From Prevotella sp. (GTDB taxonomy: Bacteria; Bacteroidota; Bacteroidia; Bacteroidales; Bacteroidaceae): a stretch of DNA of 45,220 nt. The position numbers and the translations under genes were made by a program. Location: assembly GCA_016291595.1 (NCBI GenBank), contig JAEEXN010000013.1:1-45220 (forward strand), written 5' to 3'. Of this stretch, positions 43,122 through 45,220 are shown piece after piece. The notes below the pieces were generated by a model. The model searched no databases. It had not been told where the DNA came from and saw only the letters and a list, made by a program, of their open reading frames with translations. How positions within the stretch are numbered: the first letter of the stretch is position 1; every line of letters begins with the position of its first letter.

Positions 43122-44230
43122 AACACATAATCTCTCTCTCAATACTATCATTACTGCTTTGTTGTTGCGGTAGCACAACAGAGAAGGAGCCGACGCTGAA
43201 GGAGGTGCTGGGAAAGCACTTCCTCATCGGCGTGGCCATGAATACCGACCAGGTGGCAGGCATCGACCCGAAGGCTGCCCCCATCGTGAAGAAACACTTC
43301 AACGCCATTGTGCCGGAAAACTGCATGAAGGGCGAGGTAATCCATCCTGAGGAAGACCGCTACGACTGGACCGAGGCCGACCGCATCGTGAAGTTTGCCG
43401 AAGATAACGGTCTCACCATCACCGGCCATTGTCTGGTGTGGCACTCACAGGCCCCCAAATGGATGTTCACCGACAAGGAGGGGAAACCCGTCAGCCGTGA
43501 GGTGCTCATCGACCGCATGCACAAGCATATCGCCACTGTGGTGGGCCGCTACAAAGGGCGCATCAAGGGATGGGACGTCGTCAACGAGACTGTAGAAGAC
43601 AACGGTGAGATGCGACGCTCACCTTATTATAATATCATTGGTCCCGACTACATCGAACTGGCGTTTAAGTTTGCCCATGAGGCCGATCCCGACGCCGAGC
43701 TTTACATCAACGACTACTCCATGTCGAAGCCCGGCAAGCGCGAGACTACCTGCCGTATCGTACGCGAGTTCAAGGAGAAGGGAATACGCGTCGATGCCAT
43801 CGGTATGCAGAGCCACAACGGACTCGACTATCCCGACCTTGCGGAATACGAGAAGAGCATGGACGCTTTTGCCGCCTGCGGTGTGAAGATCATGATGACC
43901 GAGCTCGACCTGAACATGCTCCCGAATCCTGAAAACTTCGGAGGTGCCGACATCAACCAGAACTTCCAGTACGACGAGAAAATGAATCCCTACCGGAACG
44001 GTATCACCGAGGAGGGCATCGAGACATTCAACAAACTCTACACCGATTTGTTTAAAATCTATTTCAAGCATCGCAACCAGATCAGCCGCATCACATTCTG
44101 GGGAGTTGACGACGGCTCGTCGTGGCTGAATGATTTCCCCGTGAAGGGCCGCACCAACTATCCGCTGTTCTTCGACCGCGACTACAACGAGAAGCCCATT
44201 CTCCAACAGGTGATTAAAATCTTCGAATAA
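43118..44230 (+). CDS. GH10 endo-beta-1,4-xylanase, lipoprotein
   Basis: The enzyme cuts xylan chains internally. It has 370 residues. The N-terminus (MKHIISLSILSLLL, then CCCGS) is a lipoprotein-type signal with three successive cysteines, so the exact lipidated one is unclear; anchoring in a membrane is likely. The barrel has the GH10 marks: FNAIVPENCMKGEVIHP, TGHCLVWHSQAP, acid/base Glu157 in WDVVNETVE, and nucleophile Glu262 in MMTELDLNM. Length is that of a single-domain GH10 with no binding module. The ATG lies inside the transporter stop (ATGA). The GH43 gene follows after 60 bases that contain a tandem repeat. Confidence 0.95.
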   Translation: MKHIISLSILSLLLCCCGSTTEKEPTLKEVLGKHFLIGVAMNTDQVAGIDPKAAPIVKKHFNAIVPENCMKGEVIHPEEDRYDWTEADRIVKFAEDNGLTITGHCLVWHSQAPKWMFTDKEGKPVSREVLIDRMHKHIATVVGRYKGRIKGWDVVNETVEDNGEMRRSPYYNIIGPDYIELAFKFAHEADPDAELYINDYSMSKPGKRETTCRIVREFKEKGIRVDAIGMQSHNGLDYPDLAEYEKSMDAFAACGVKIMMTELDLNMLPNPENFGGADINQNFQYDEKMNPYRNGITEEGIETFNKLYTDLFKIYFKHRNQISRITFWGVDDGSSWLNDFPVKGRTNYPLFFDRDYNEKPILQQVIKIFE

Positions 44231-44231
44231 C

Positions 44232-44272
44232 CCCATTTATCCCATTACTCCCATTATTCCCATTAACCCCAT
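44232..44272. repeat. 9-bp tandem repeat between the GH10 and GH43 genes
   Basis: Units CCCATTTAT, CCCATTACT, CCCATTATT, CCCATTAAC and a final CCCAT follow one another with a fixed 9-base period, then an A8 run precedes the GH43 ATG. The array starts one base after the GH10 stop. Confidence 0.8.
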
Positions 44273-44290
44273 AAAAAAAACAAAAAAACA

Positions 44291-45220
44291 ATGAAACCCA
44301 GATATCTTTTCCCAAGTGATTATATGGCAGACCCCTCTGCCAACGTGTTCAACGGACGTCTGTATGTCTACCCCAGCCATGACTGGGACAGCGGCGAGTG
44401 CTTCGACGACGACGGCGGGCACTTCCAGATGCGCGACTATCACGTACTGTCGATGGACGACGTGATGGAGGGCGAAGTGACCGACCACGGTGTCATCTTA
44501 GACGTGAATGACGTACCCTGGGCTGAGAAACAAATGTGGGACAACGATGCCGTTGAGAAAAACGGCAAATACTATCTCATTTTCTCTGCCAAAGACTATA
44601 CGGGCATGTTCCGTCTGGGCGTAGCCGTTGCCGACAGTCCCGAAGGTCCGTTCCGCCCGGAAAAGGACCCTATCCGCGGCTCGTTCAGCATCGACCCCTG
44701 CGTGTTTAAGGATGACGACGGCGAGATTTACTGTTATTTCGGCGGCATCTGGGGAGGACAGTTGCAGTGGCGCGCACCTCTTGCAGCACCCTATGCACCC
44801 ATTGCCCAGCCCGATACCGCTCCTGCTCCAGCCAATGCTGTCGACCTCGGACATGCTCCCGACAAGAAGACCGAACTCTTTGCCCCGGCTGGCGCCCCAG
44901 CACTGACCAGTTTTGTGGCCCGCATGACCGACGACGTACTGCAGTTCGTCGAGGCTCCACGCCCCGTTGTCATTGTCGACGAGAACGGCGAGCCGCTGAA
45001 AGCCGACGACCCTCACCGCTTCTTCGAGGCTTCGTGGATGCACAAGCAGAACGGCAAGTACTATTTCTCTTATTCCACTGGCGACAGCCACTATCTTTGC
45101 TATGCTGTGGGCGATAATCCTTACGGCCCCTTCACCTATCAGGGTGTGATTCTGGAGCCCGTGGTTGGTTGGACCACCCACCACTCCATCGTTGAATACA
45201 AAGGCAAGTGGTATCTGTTC
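44291..45220 (+). CDS. GH43 glycoside hydrolase (probable exo-xylosidase), 3' truncated by window
   Basis: Reading from the ATG at 44291 the frame is open for 310 codons to the window edge. There is no signal peptide, so the enzyme is expected in the cytosol. GH43 catalytic residues can be placed: general base Asp14 (DYMADPSANVF), pKa modulator Asp135 (FSIDPCVF), general acid Glu246 (FFEASWM). YLIFSAKDYTG and GWTTHHSIVEYKGKWYLF are typical blade strands of the five-bladed propeller. Beta-xylosidase or exo-oligoxylanase activity on imported xylo-oligosaccharides fits the neighbours (GPH carrier, GH10), and the equivalent P. bryantii gene is xynB. A proline/alanine-rich segment (about 160-185) interrupts the propeller. 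The C-terminal part is outside the window. Confidence 0.9.
   Translation, partial: MKPRYLFPSDYMADPSANVFNGRLYVYPSHDWDSGECFDDDGGHFQMRDYHVLSMDDVMEGEVTDHGVILDVNDVPWAEKQMWDNDAVEKNGKYYLIFSAKDYTGMFRLGVAVADSPEGPFRPEKDPIRGSFSIDPCVFKDDDGEIYCYFGGIWGGQLQWRAPLAAPYAPIAQPDTAPAPANAVDLGHAPDKKTELFAPAGAPALTSFVARMTDDVLQFVEAPRPVVIVDENGEPLKADDPHRFFEASWMHKQNGKYYFSYSTGDSHYLCYAVGDNPYGPFTYQGVILEPVVGWTTHHSIVEYKGKWYLF

Overview
The window reads as a chromosomal segment of a Bacteroidales bacterium, most likely a Prevotella-like (Prevotellaceae) gut or rumen anaerobe. The evidence is indirect but consistent. Promoters follow the Bacteroidota pattern (a TTTG box, about 19-20 bases, then TAnnTTTG). Start codons lack Shine-Dalgarno sequences. 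The gene set is typical of the group: type III glutamine synthetase, DUF4468 protein, CcsBA cytochrome maturation protein, many secreted glycoside hydrolases, and a GPH transporter next to GH10 and GH43 genes. There are no phage, plasmid, transposase, CRISPR or rRNA genes.

Layout. 1-2225: 3' end of a glutamine synthetase III gene overlapping a patatin-like lipase gene. 2226-2722: two different short-period repeat arrays and a terminator. 2723-8021: secreted GH51 arabinofuranosidase and large GH2 beta-galactosidase (minus strand). 8143-9150: a YqiA-type hydrolase fused to what looks like a degenerate HAD nucleotidase module. 9394-16118: a four-gene minus-strand operon (outer-membrane beta-barrel, imelysin lipoprotein, di-heme c-type cytochrome lipoprotein, CcsBA haem lyase). 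16518-18896: a second GH2. 18975-22394: a very GC-rich Dna2-like nuclease-helicase. 22693-26084: L-cysteine desulfidase-family gene followed by dsbD. 26313-28521: greA, a HIT hydrolase and mannose-1-phosphate guanylyltransferase. 28666-28747: tRNA-Leu(CAA) with its own promoter and terminator. 28953-36867: an AraC regulator divergent from a sugar porter-GH35-DUF5107/TPR operon. 37007-37820: two small cupins. 38037-39479: DUF4468 protein and a small beta-barrel. 39860-40342: low-molecular-weight tyrosine phosphatase. 40393-45220: a xylan-use cluster (SGNH esterase, GPH transporter, GH10 xylanase lipoprotein, GH43 running off the end).

How the parts fit. Two carbohydrate loci lack SusC/SusD pairs and rely on inner-membrane symporters: a galactoside-type locus under a divergent AraC regulator, and a xylan locus in which external GH10 and esterase products would be imported by the GPH carrier and finished by a cytosolic GH43. 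The most system-like region is the porin-imelysin-di-heme cytochrome-CcsBA operon. Two of its products carry N-termini resembling Bacteroidota lipoprotein-export signals, so it may be a surface haem-protein machine, possibly for iron handling, that brings its own haem-attachment enzyme.

Other points of interest are three genes whose -7 box sits 4-7 bases before the ATG (apparent leaderless transcription), a palindromic repeat inserted in frame inside the DUF5107 gene, and a terminator-like stem in the greA leader. All function calls are by reading motifs; no database search was run.
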